Shown piece after piece: positions 49,283 through 59,672 of a stretch of DNA of 64,000 bases; positions within the stretch are counted from its first letter, which is position 1, and every line of letters begins with the position of its first letter. The translations under genes were made by a program, and so were the position numbers. Under the pieces are notes generated by a model, which was given only the letters and a program-made list of their open reading frames with translations, searched no databases and was not told where the DNA came from. This DNA is from Phascolomyces articulosus. Its lineage: Eukaryota; Mucoromycota; Mucoromycetes; Mucorales; Lichtheimiaceae. Location of the stretch: the NCBI GenBank assembly GCA_025677815.1, contig JAIXMP010000019.1, forward strand, positions 62,001 to 126,000, read 5' to 3'.

Positions 49283-51530
49283 TTAAAAATAGTTAGAATA
49301 GTAATACAAAGCTGTTTCAAAAGAAGTAAACAAAAATAAATATCGTGCTAAAAGAATAGAATCCAACGCACGTTAACAGACTGCATGAATATTTTTATCT
49401 TTTCCCAATTTACGCTATCGTTTCTTTAACTTTCTTTTAATGCACTACCCCAATTGAATACACTCTCCTTCCATTTTAATAATAAGCATTGTGAAAGATA
49501 AAAAATAAAATAAGGTTACGATGATGGATGAATAATATCCTTCTATAAACTTTCAAAGTACCGTTAATGGCTTGGTTTTATCTGCTTTTGCTTATGATCA
49601 TTCCAAATAATCACTTTTCTATCTGTAAGTCTTTCAGGTATAACGACTATATTTTATCCCATAATTAATTGTATATAATGATTTATTCATTGGATGGAAT
49701 ACATTTCAAAATAATCTTGTTATCCTGTAGAGTTTTTCAACGTCCATCTAATATAATGAAAGAGAGAGAGAGATGTTATTGGATTTTTATTATTATTTAC
49801 AGTAACATTATTCAGCACAGTGTCGACACAATGTAATAAAACAACATTGATATATTAAATCAATTTGTATATACAAAGCAATGATACTAATGCTGGTTGT
49901 TTCTAGGTTTCGAATTGATTGCCAAGTTTTCTTCACTGGTCAAATCATTAGTTGTGGCACCTATTGATATTCACCTAACAGAGCGAGTAATAAATGACGA
50001 GTTTCATTAGTTTCAAATCCTTTGCATTCATGGTCTTTGTTTTGCATGGTAGCCACTGCAACAGCACACGGCTGACCCTCAGACCCATCGTGCGGTGCTA
50101 CGCCTGAATGCCCAGTTTCTTCTTCTCCACGCCTATATAGTCATCCTCATCATCATGAACAAGTCATTTTAACGATAATGTGAATTGAGGTCCATCTACG
50201 ACAGCAGTGGAGGAATACATCAAGACTAACGTCAGTTAATTTTACGAATGGGAAGGAAAAAAGGATTGTATACTTATTGTATAGATAGGAATTGGACACA
50301 ATGGGTCACTCGAGTATTCTTATTTCTAGTGATACATACAAGTAAATATTAAAGCTAAATTCATTTAAACGAGGGTATTATATGAAGTTAAAAGAAAATA
50401 TTATACTTTTGACGAGATGCGTTCATTTGCATGAGTTTAAAATGTTGACGAAGTGGAAAAAGAGATAAGTAGATTGTAGAGCCATTGAAATATTGTTTTT
50501 ACAATCAATAGTTTACAGAGGGTAAGAATCATCCTAAATATTAAAAACATAAAACTTCATTGGTCGAAGAGTTTATGCTACGTTGTAGGTCAAGCCATGG
50601 TGGAGGCGACTTTAAAGACATAAACATAAAACACATAATTTTTCGTTACTTTTTTAGCTGGCTTTGATGGGCTTCACTACCCTATACGACGGTCCTTGAA
50701 GCTGCTGCCTTTATGAAAGGTATACTGGAATGACTCAGTAACTGATATCCGTTGAGCAATAAACCATTAATAGTTTAGTATTGATAATAAAAAAAATGAC
50801 ACATCATGTAGTAGTCATAATATGCAAAATATAAATAAAAGCATAAGAAGTACGAAGATGTTTGAGTGTCCCTATTATATTATTCTTTACATCTGATATA
50901 AACATTTTGGATGTGGTCTATTAATGAATTGCCTATCAATCAACATGACATAAATTCTTTGTTCAAATAATGAAAGATGGATACAAAATGATAAACCATT
51001 AAATGCTAATGATCATATAAAAAAACGTAATTGTCTCAAGGTGAGAGAAAGGAAATAAGCATGACAATGTGAACTATAACTACTGATGTTTGGTGTAATC
51101 AACAGTACAATAAGAGACTCCAGAATAATCATTTTTATATAGCGCAACCACTTCACAACCACTCAAATAAATATAAAGCAGTATTAGCTATATTTATTAG
51201 TTACTATAAAGGAACAATCAAGGAATGATGTAGGCTTAGATCAATCATCAAAATTTCCTGTATGGCAATATAATTTATTCATACTAATACAAGTATAGAA
51301 ATGAAATGCGTACATGCCTATCTTCATCATGATCATACTGTTCAACTATGAAAATATCAATTTAAGTGGATTCAGGTGCTACCATTCATGTTCCTAACAT
51401 CAATATATCTTTTTTATTATATATTAATGTTCATCATAATAAAAATAGAATTTATCGCGGTTTTTTTTAGGTGAGAAAAATGTGTATTCATCAGGGGAAG
51501 GAGATCTTTTTCTTCCATGAATAACACCTT
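49283..51530. other. Long spacer with one decayed coding fragment
   Basis: Mostly AT-rich. Between about 49965 and 50235 the minus strand carries coding-like sequence in two frames (VLMYSSTAVVDGPQFTLSLK, DDEDDYIGVEKK, then GEEETGHSGVAPHDGSEGQP and NKDHECKGFETNETRHLLLA) with stops and a frameshift between them. This looks like one broken gene or element. Nothing is recognised elsewhere. Confidence 0.4.
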
Positions 51531-52810
51531 TTAAACTTTCTGAGGAATCAGATTATAACGACGCAATGACCAACAATGTATACTTACAGTCGGGTCCGGT
51601 TGGACAGTTTGAGGAAGCGCGAATGAATAATGAGTAAAGTTTAGGGTCGAGTTATATGATGATAAAACGACATGGGATCTTGGTTTGCAAGATCCCTCTT
51701 TAATATTTCTTGTATTTATATTTACAACCATGCGGTTCCGTTATCCGTTCATCCACGACGTCGTATATTTATGGTATCCGCGGATATGTTGATCCTTGAC
51801 CGTATGAGTTACATTGTCGTAATGGTATGCACCATTACACAGATACTGCTTTTGCTGAGGCAACAGTTTCCTGTAGTTCAACCAGTCGATCCTATTATTA
51901 CATTGAAAAATAAATACGTGAACATGTATATCGTCAACGATACAACTTATATAAAAAAAATTATATATTATACCTTCCATTTAAACAAAGTGCTTAAACA
52001 TTTCTTAAAGCTTTTTACCTGGCTTAAGTGTGTTGGTACATGAACAGTTGAATCCATATTTGCCAGATATATTCCATCAACTGATAATAATTCCAATTCG
52101 GTGAAAGAAACATTCAACTATGTGATTTCCTTAAAAATTCATTTGGAGACGCGAAGATTTTTAGTTTGTTGACAGAGTAGCGTCTCTACAGTGACATCAT
52201 TCTTTTCCACTCTGCAGAGCATAATTCAACTTTATACTTTTGATCCACAAAGAACAAATCAGTTTTCCTACCATATAGACTCGTTGTATGCTTTGCATAC
52301 CAAAATGTTTTTTCAGTAATGCACGAGTCTCTTTCGTAGCTTGACATGCAACTTCACCACTAAAGAAAACAACAAAATACACATATTTAATGCGAATCCA
52401 TACTTTTTTGTGTATGCATGCAACAACAAAGTCAACATATACCTTCTTGACGTTATATTTCGTGTTCGTCGAAGTATGGTTTTTATAACAGGTAATGCAA
52501 CATTGAAAAATTCGCCCTCCATCGCTTCTTTATCAAGATTTCAATCTTCAAATTTGTAAATGTTCCTTAAGCTATATATTCAATTATTTGTTAGTACCAA
52601 AGAAGATGTGATACGTGTGAGTATGAGTTTATTATCGCAAACAATAACAACCTACATGTATTCAAACGCGTCAAGGGTTTGGAGCTCTGTACAACTGGCT
52701 GTATTTCCAAATATTTATCTTTCATCTTGTTGACCTTTCTCAAAGCAACTCGATATCTTTCTTCAGAGTCTTCGATTCTTTTATCTGATAATGGCTGTGT
52801 TATATGAAGT
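51531..52810 (-). pseudogene. Decaying multi-exon gene of unknown family
   Basis: On the minus strand, exon-like blocks join with good phases. DKRIEDSEERYRVALRKVNK .. LTRLNTC (about 52665-52790) joins to SLRNIYKFED, then a TGA where Trp might be expected, then NLDKEAMEGEFFNVALPVIK (to about 52443). That joins by GTATATG..TTTAG to SGEVACQATKETRALLKKHF .. IQRVYM (to about 52270). Further relics are LNVSFTELELLSVDGIYLAN (about 52010-52110), RIDWLNYRKLLPQQKQYLCN and a last block ending near 51531. Stops and frame breaks show it is a pseudogene, perhaps a recent one because introns are still readable. No product is recognised. Confidence 0.45.
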
Positions 52811-52929
52811 ACCAGAAAGTTTATTGGTTATTTGGTTATATGCTAATAAACTGATTTTTATTCTATTTTCATGATATGGTACTTGGTATATCTCGTCACC
52901 CAATGCTTCGATGCGTTTATACGGTTTGG

Positions 52930-53015
52930 GAAAAAAATATTCAGAATGTATTCAAAATATATTCAAATGTTTATATGTGCAAATACCCAAATTTGAATTT
53001 ATCTCGAATATTTTT
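52930..53015. repeat. Foldback-element arm (copy 1)
   Basis: About 86 bp that is the reverse complement of 54270-54347 with few mismatches plus an 11-bp internal duplication (GTATTCAAAAT). It contains the blocks AAATATTCAGAAT, ATTCAAATGTTTATATGTGC and AATTTGAATTTATCTCGAAT. It is one arm of a repeat family whose other copies are at 54139-54347 and 55211-55246. Confidence 0.75.
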
Positions 53016-53028
53016 CGTCATCCCGCGA

Positions 53029-53447
53029 AGATGGATATAGAGGTGGATTGGAAAAAAGACAGTCGCAATGCTCCAAAGAACCTGCAAGTACAAATCTATT
53101 TTAGCGAAGTTATCATGTACTTCGCACATGAATACAAGGGTAATCCGAGCAGATTCTTCACTCGTAGGTTAGAAGAAACTGAAAATTTTTATCATTTAAT
53201 TTCATTGGTAGGCAAAAAGTATATATTATGTCTTGTAGATATTCTGAATAGTGTGGAGCTCAACGGTGCTGACTGTCCTTATGGTCTATATGGAATAGGT
53301 TATACTGGTAGACGTCATGTTGTTGAAGTGGAAGCAATAGCATGTCATGTTGGGATACTGAGTATGCCGATGACCACTATCTTGATAACTGACAAGTATA
53401 TCGAAATTATTATATTTACCCAAAAATGGTACCTAGAACTATTATAG
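53029..53447 (+). CDS. Unidentified ORF between inverted repeats
   Basis: Open for 139 codons from MDIEVDWKKDSRNAPKNLQV to WYLELL, or from further upstream (52911) if the frame is read through the repeat arm. Composition is protein-like (YFSEVIMYFAHEYKGNPSRF, LNGADCPYGLYGIGYTGRRH). The stretch lies between arms at 52930-53015 and 54270-54347, so it may be cargo or a relic. No domain is recognised, and the Ile-rich end near the stop looks like loss of the true frame or a missed donor. Confidence 0.35.
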
Positions 53448-53530
53448 CTAGTGATGTTAAATTATTATAGTAAAAACAAATCATAAAAGACAAATAGAAT
53501 ATGCAGCATACTAATAGGAGGAGGAATAAC

Positions 53531-53590
53531 ACAGGATCTACAGGATCCGCAGGATTTTACATGATTTTACAGGTTCCATAGGATTTTTTT
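53531..53590. repeat. Degenerate ACAGGATTT tandem repeat
   Basis: About six imperfect 9-10 bp units of the type ACAGGATCT, ACAGGATCC, GCAGGATTTT, ACATGATTTT, ACAGGTTCC and ATAGGATTTT. Confidence 0.7.
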
Positions 53591-53639
53591 TATGGTTCAG
53601 TTTGCCCTTGAATTCTTTGAGGTGATGAGTGATTAAATC

Positions 53640-53956
53640 ACGCTTTCAGACTGCATTCAAAACTTGTCACCTTGGATGGATGAATGGAAACTTGCACATT
53701 TCGAGGCATATTCACTGACAAATGGCTACTTTGTGTTCTTTGCTACGACGTTTAAAAATTCAATCACCTTTTTCTTGATTTCATTAAAACTTGTTTCAGA
53801 GAACAACTCAAATGGGAATGCGTTAATCAAATCAATTGTGCTACTCCACTTTTGCGCATTAAGAGTACATAAGTAAGGATAATCATTGATCTTTCGAATG
53901 TCCTTTTCAGAAAGTCTAAAATCTGGTGGGAAACCAAAGCACCTTGGTAGCTTCAT
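53640..53956 (-). pseudogene. Broken ORF of unknown family
   Basis: The frame 53726-53956 (MKLPRCFGFPPDFRLSEKDI .. KVIEFLNVVAKNTK) is stopped by TAG and continues in the same frame as PFVSEYASKCASFHSSIQGDK. This reads as a gene interrupted by a single nonsense codon. I have a vague memory of similar unnamed proteins in Mucorales. It lies inside the inverted-repeat interval on the strand opposite the ORF at 53029. Confidence 0.4.
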
Positions 53957-54138
53957 AATGAGTAAAATATAATGAAAGGGTTGTATTGGTAGTTTTTTAC
54001 GCGTTCAAGAGGTTTATATAGGAGGTTATTTGGCGCACCCTAAAAGTCGGTAGAAATCATAGGTTGTGGAAATCTACTATATTAAAACAACAAACAGTTA
54101 GAGTGAAATCTTTACCGAAACAAAAGCTTACACATCAC

Positions 54139-54347
54139 CTTAGAAAAAAAATATTCATAGATGAGAAAAAAAATCAGAATATATTCTTAAATTCATAATA
54201 TTTACATGTTCAATAAAACTTCTACTTCGAATATATTTTGAATGGTTTTCATTATTGAAAAGGCAAAAATATTCGAGATAAATTCAAATTTGGGGTATTT
54301 TGCACATAGAAACATTTGAATATATTCTGAATATTTTTTTTCTAAAG
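54139..54347. repeat. Foldback (MITE-like) element, about 209 bp
   Basis: The two ends are inverted copies of CTTTAGAAAAAAAATATTCA (left CTTAG form at 54139, right CTAAAG at 54342-54347). The halves fold on each other imperfectly, with shared CAGAATATATTC and CGAATATTTT blocks. The right half is the same sequence as the arm at 52930-53015 in opposite orientation. It has no coding capacity. Confidence 0.6.
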
Positions 54348-54479
54348 TTCATGAATATATATATTAGCTATCTTCTACTTGTATAATGCGTTAAATACAC
54401 ATTGGAATTAATGCAATATCACTGCCTCCTTTTCTGGGCAAAAAAAAAAAAAAAAACTGTTCAGCGCGTACATCCAATA

Positions 54480-55312
54480 CTATCCGTTATATTTCAAATC
54501 TAGTTTATACGTCGTCATATCGAGACCTTCAACAAGAATACCAGCTACTTCAGGACTATCCACCTCCTCGTTCACCAACTTATCAACTGCAATTTCCAAT
54601 TCCTTCCCAAGTTTGATGATATAGCTTTCATATACATTGGTTTGCTTACCCTTTTTCTTGACCTCCAGAAACATAAATTCAAAATTTTTGTTGGAATATG
54701 GTTCGGTGTATATGACAAAATCAGGAATCAATGCTGATTGGTTAGTTTGGGGCTCTAAAGGTTTCAAGTGATAGGTCATCCTAATTGACATGGTTAGCGG
54801 CCGAGAATAATAGTGGAAATACCTTTTTTTTTATCCAGATATATCTATATTATTGGTGTGTTTACCAATCAGTCAAGACATCCATATTGTCGATGATCAT
54901 GTGTTTCAGAAGTGATTTGGTTTGTTGTTTTTCCTTCTTGATAAAAAAGATCAACCAGATCACGAGCAACCTTCATTGATTGTTTGACCAAAGTACCGCT
55001 GCTACTTTCCATAGTGGTGTCATCAATTAATTTTTCTAATGCTTGTTTCCCTCTTGGAACTGCACATTGAATTTTGCAGAAGACCATGATAATAAGATCG
55101 TCTAGATGTTTGTAGTGATTTTCAGTCTTCATATCATTAAAAATAACACGTTGTTGTTCGGCTGATAAGGACGAGATTGAACATCTTGTGCTTGAAGAAA
55201 ATAAGAAAGACTTTAGAAAAAAAATATTCAAATGTTTGTATGTGCAAAATTGAGCGAGTGTATAAATCTGACGATGATATACAGTAAAAGCCAGAAGGGG
55301 ATGTGCACACAA
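54480..55312 (-). pseudogene. PD-(D/E)xK-like multicopy family, copy C (broken)
   Basis: The first block (55312 to about 54869) reads EQQRVIFNDMKTENHYKHLD .. VARDLVDLFYQEGKTTNQ .. HRQYGCLD and stops at TGA where Trp is plausible. The second block (54480-54791) has LIPDFVIYTEPYSNKNFEFM, then FLEVKKKGKQ, then IIKLGKELEIAVDKLVNEE and DSPEVAGILVEG, and ends at a TAG after KYNG. P-D followed about 17 residues later by E-x-K is the PD-(D/E)xK nuclease-like signature. Homologous C-terminal parts occur in copies A and B. The first 35 codons of the long frame (55211-55246 and flanks) derive from the foldback repeat, so the true start is unknown. Confidence 0.55.
55211..55246. repeat. Foldback-element fragment (copy 3)
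   Basis: CTTTAGAAAAAAAATATTCA followed by AATGTTTGTATGTGCAAAA, which matches the terminal and internal blocks of the 54139-54347 element. It is truncated and lies inside the 5' part of copy C. Confidence 0.65.
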
Positions 55313-55614
55313 TAATGGAGTATCCAGACGTCGAACAACTGGGAAAGACAGAGAATTCCATGGACGTTACGAGATAAAAGATTATCTAGAGAAATGCTGA
55401 CATAATCAATTAGAGATGATCGCATAAAGGAAAGCACGTTGAGCAAGGATATCAATATCGGAAGACGTTTATTTATCGATGACACAGTACATATTTGCGA
55501 AGTATATCCGTCAGCATCCAAAAGCTTAATACTTTGGTAAGGCTTGAGCTTCCTACTAAAACCAACGGTGTAACTGACATGTATTTTGGTAAGCTTATCG
55601 TGTTTTTTTTTCAC
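55312..55614 (-). other. Coding-like frame upstream of copy C
   Basis: The minus-strand frame reads KLTKIHVSYTVGFSRKLKPY, LLDADGYTSQICTVSSINKR and LIDYVSISLDNLLSRNVHGI. It could be an upstream exon of copy C, cut off from it by the repeat insertion. No family is recognised. Confidence 0.3.
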
Positions 55615-55649
55615 ATAAGTTTGAAGGAGGTATGCTTAGCGTATATTCT

Positions 55650-55968
55650 TTATATCATTATTAAATTCAAATTAATAAACATACAAATTGCTAATAGTAA
55701 TATTAAATTAGATGAACAACCGCTTTGCATGGTGGAATTATATGCTAGTGTCAAAACTGATGAATATGGTACCTCATCAAGAAAGGAGAAAGGGGTTCCA
55801 CACGTGTATCGAAGACCAGATGGTGAAACTCCTTCTGATAAAAAGATTGTCGTGCATGTTCGAAACATCAAAGGCTACGCTGGAATGCTGGAGTCATCGC
55901 TGCATGCTAATAGATATTATTTGATTTATCCTGAGGTGTCCCAGAAGAAGTTGTGGAAACAGATATAG
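55650..55968 (+). other. Coding-like frame, unidentified
   Basis: Open frame with protein-like composition: ANSNIKLDEQPLCMVELYAS, KTDEYGTSSRKEKGVPHVYR, RPDGETPSDKKIVVHVRNIK and a stop after KLWKQI. The upstream part of the frame is AT-rich intron-like sequence, so this is probably the last exon of an unknown or decayed gene. Confidence 0.35.
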
Positions 55969-56084
55969 CAAAAGTTTAAGAAGTTGTTTTTGTTAGGACT
56001 TAGAAAAAATAAAAACCATTTCATCCTTTGTACTACTTTTAGGATGACATTTCATTCTCTTCTGTTCGCATATGGAAATTTTAA

Positions 56085-56147
56085 ACTTGGGGAACTTGGG
56101 AGATTTGGGAAATTTGGGAGATTTGGGAAATTTGGGAGATTTGGAAA
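56085..56147. repeat. 18-bp tandem repeat GGGAGATTTGGGAAATTT
   Basis: Nearly three perfect units, flanked by diverged GGGAACTT units. It is open in more than one frame (RFGKFG or LGDLGN repeats), so repeat translation alone is no evidence for a protein. Confidence 0.85.
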
Positions 56148-56199
56148 CATGGCACGCAGATTTGGGAAACTTCCCATGGTGCAGTAGCTGCCAAATTTT

Positions 56200-58220
56200 C
56201 ATTTTCTTCTCCTTCTACCGCATTATCGATAGTCCGTTGACTTGCTTAATTGTCCAAAAATAATTCTTCGACATTGTTATAGAGATATAATACAATAAGC
56301 TTGTTACCAAGCGATAAGTAGTATAATAAGAAAGCCTGTTACTTATCAGGGCTTATACATTCACTGCATTTTTGCTTAAATCCACGACGATTAATATGGT
56401 TTCTAGCGTCACTAACTTCATATCGATGTTGAATGGACTGAACGGCTGATTACTGCTTTTGCCAAAACTTTTTTTTAAGGTAGATGGATGTTTTTATGTT
56501 TCTGATACAAATAACGGCGGTATAAGATTTTTACGGTGCACAGACAATTTACACAAGCTTCACCCAAAGATATAAAGTTGTACCAAAAGTGAAAAAAAAG
56601 ATGATGATGGGTAATACAAATAACAAAGAGAGCGATAGGATAAATAATTATAATGACATGAAAATGAAATAGTGTATTTGTGTGTTTTGAAATGAATTCT
56701 CCTTCTTCCTCCTTCCTCCATAATAGAATGACATTGTTAGTGGCTCACTTCTTGTTGGCTACACACATGTTTATAAATAAGCAAAGGACTATATTAGAAT
56801 CATCTTTGAAAGAAATATATAAACTTGGTAAAAAAAAAAAAAGTAAAAGATATGCTTACCAATGGCATTTGTAAATCTTGTTTTTTTTCTTGTAATCGAT
56901 GATGACCATTTTTTTGCGTCCAAGTTCTATATAATAAGTATATTGTTGTATTAATGTCTGGATCATCGACATCCCAAGTAAAAAAATATTGGTTTATTCT
57001 AAAAGACTAGTACAAAACAACAGTTACATGTACATGCACACTCATAGTAACGAGGCACAATCACCATTCTCATGTTCTTTTTTTTATGTTGCATAAATTA
57101 CTTTACAAAATCGAGATTTTTTATTGGCTCCACAGTATCGAAATATCATTGGGGCGAAAATCCCCTGAGTATTGTAGGGCCAGGTCGCTCCAATTTTCAT
57201 CACGCGCCAAGTTAAAACCCTCCCGTCGCCAAGTTGAAAAGCAAGGTGCGCCAACCATTAGTGAAAATCCTGTATTCCAAAGTGTAGATATAAATAGTGA
57301 TACAAATAATAAAAACGTAAGTATTTAATAAATAGAATTCTACACCATGTAAACAAAGATCCCTAAGAATTTATAGCAATAAACCATATTATTCCGTACA
57401 TCCCAAGCCTATGGATAGGGTTTAATTTTATGCCAATATTTTCTAGTTCTCAAAATAATGCAGGCGTACTATTCCGAAAACGTATGAGTCCTTCTTTATT
57501 CTTAGTTTGGTCCGTCGATTTTATTTGGAATTTAAGTTGTGGCGTAATAGAACATTGAATTCCTGATTATCTAATTTACACTATTACAATACCTGGTCTT
57601 ATGGAACTTTGACTTATTTCAGATGTGTTAGTATAAAAGAACAAGAACAAGAAGAAGGCTTCTTCATAATGTAAGATCCACCATCAGGTTACACGCAAAA
57701 GCGCCTATTCACAAAGCATAAAATGAAGATTTATGATATTACTAAATTTAGTGGATGTATACGTCAAAACATTACTAAATATAGCCATCTTTACATAGGA
57801 AGAACTCTTTGCCTTTACATTTTTCCTTATTGCCTTAAAGGATTTTTATATCACTTTGCCAACAGGATCGGATTAGAGCGGATATGCCCTATTAAGACGT
57901 AGCGTTCACATAGTCATTTCTTTTACTTTTCTTAAATAAAAATTAAATCTACATAGGAAGAACGTGAGTGTTTGATTTGTAAGAAAATATTTTGTATGTG
58001 AATGAGTAAACAATACACTGTTTTATCTACATATGGGATATTTATATAAAGGTTATATCCAATAAGAAATCTTTATATCTTTCCCCAAATACAGTATTGA
58101 CTAGGTCTGTTTTTTATAAAATCATTTTAAATAATACACTGTTTTTTTATTAATATATAGAATACATAATCGGATAGTGGTAATAAAAAAAAAGTAAATA
58201 TGAGCAATGTACAGAAATAA
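56200..58220. other. Spacer with one GC-rich repeat-like block
   Basis: AT-rich with no convincing gene. 57150-57256 is a GC-rich exception, listed separately. The final 300 bp is the 3' flank of the aldo/keto reductase. Confidence 0.45.
57150..57256. repeat. GC-rich block, possible transposon end
   Basis: The motif CGCCAAGTT occurs twice as a direct repeat (57205-57213 and 57227-57235), with GGTGCGCC and GGGGCGAAAATCCCC (a short palindrome around 57151-57165) close by. It is base-compositionally foreign to the neighbourhood. It may be the terminal region of a DNA element; no transposase was found next to it. Confidence 0.35.
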
Positions 58221-59672
58221 TTATCTATCCTCAACAGCTGACATAAAGTGTGCCGCATAACGATCACCTTTTGGTGCTGCTGCATCAATAGCTGTACGCA
58301 TCTCAGCCTCTTCTTCCTTTGTCAATTCCAGTTGACCACCGTTGACATTTTTCTCGAGGTATCTGACCTTCTTCGTACCTGGGATAACAAAAAAGTCTTC
58401 ACCTTGAGCCAAAACCCATGCAAGCACATATTCACTGGGTGTTACTCCCTTCTTTTTTGCTAGTTCTTCAATCCTTTTCACTAAATCAAGGTTCTTTTGG
58501 AAATTCTCTGGGAAAAATCGTGGAGCATGTCGGCGATAATCATCAGGTGGAAGATCATCAAGAGATTTGATCACCCCTGTGAGGAACCCACGGCCCAAAG
58601 GAGAACTTGATAATTGAATCAAGTTAGTTTCACTCTTACTTTATTCCTTTTGTTTTTTGATAATGCCAAAATAATGATAAACTTACTATGCCACAATGGT
58701 AACACCCAATTCACGAGCTGCAGCTAACAATCCATTCTTTTCAATGCCAAGATACCATGGTGAATATTCAATTTGAACAGCGGCAATAGGATGGATTTTA
58801 TAGGCTCGACGGAGTGTATCAGCGCTACATTCTGACAATCCCAAATACCGAACCTTACCCTCTTTCACTAACTCGGCCATCGCCTTGACTGTTTCCTCAA
58901 TGGGTCTGTTCCAATTGTATTTTTTCAAACAAGCATGAGTAAAAATAAATAAATATGATATTCATATGGGATGTATAGAAAGGGATGGATGATGATAGAA
59001 CTTACGTATTCTTGTCCACACGGTGTTGATAATACAAATCGATTGTATCAATGCCAAGTCGTTTCAAACTTGCATCGCAAGCTTTTCGAACATATTCTGG
59101 TGTTCCATCAACACGTAAAAAAGTTCCTGTTTCAGGATCACGGACATTTCCAAATTTGGTACAGATAAATACCTTATCACGGTTCTTCTTAACCATTTCA
59201 CTTAAGAAAGTTTCATTTTGCCCTACACCATACATATCCGCCGTATCCCAAAATGTACAGCTATATTATAGTTAAAACATTATATATATATTAGTTTTTT
59301 TTTAGAATATCATTTTCTCTTGCAATCTTTTCAATTTATCTTTTTCCCTTCCACAGTATCACTCATTGTTTCATTTGGAAAAGTGGCCTCTTTGGGTCAC
59401 ACGATCAAGTCTTTCCCATTATTCCCTTATCCATCGTAGCTTACCCAAGTTCAAGGGCTCGATTCAAAACTCGAAGACTTTCTTCATCATCTGCAGCTCC
59501 ATAAACACCATCACACATTCTATATTATTGTTATCCATGATGTGTTAGGCTTTTTTTTCATAATTTATATCTATAGTGATAAAAGAAAAGAGGAATTTTA
59601 CCCCATACAGCCAAGACCCAAGGGGTTCAACTTGACTCCTGTTTTACCAAGTTCTCGAAGAAGACCAACCAT
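58221..59672 (-). CDS. Aldo/keto reductase (NADP-dependent)
   Basis: Cytosolic oxidoreductase reducing aldehydes or ketones with NADPH. Five exons (minus): 59602-59672, 59445-59519, 59006-59260, 58687-58905, 58221-58605; 334 residues, normal for the family. The catalytic tetrad is visible: Asp and Tyr in WDTADMYG, Lys in FICTKFGN, and His in LYYQHRVD. The cofactor region includes [11 protein letters not shown] near the start of exon 5 and [15 protein letters not shown] near the end. The sequence is of the AKR13/YakC or pyridoxal-reductase-like group, which also covers many fungal stress or secondary-metabolism reductases; the substrate cannot be read from sequence. No neighbour suggests a biosynthetic cluster. 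Confidence 0.94.

Noticed and set aside
52911..53028. N-terminal extension of the ORF at 53029
   Set aside because: This part is translation of the foldback-repeat arm, so it is unlikely to be original protein sequence.
55984..56187. Plus-strand frame with RFGKFG repeats
   Set aside because: The repeat is an 18-bp minisatellite open in several frames; no flanking protein-like sequence.
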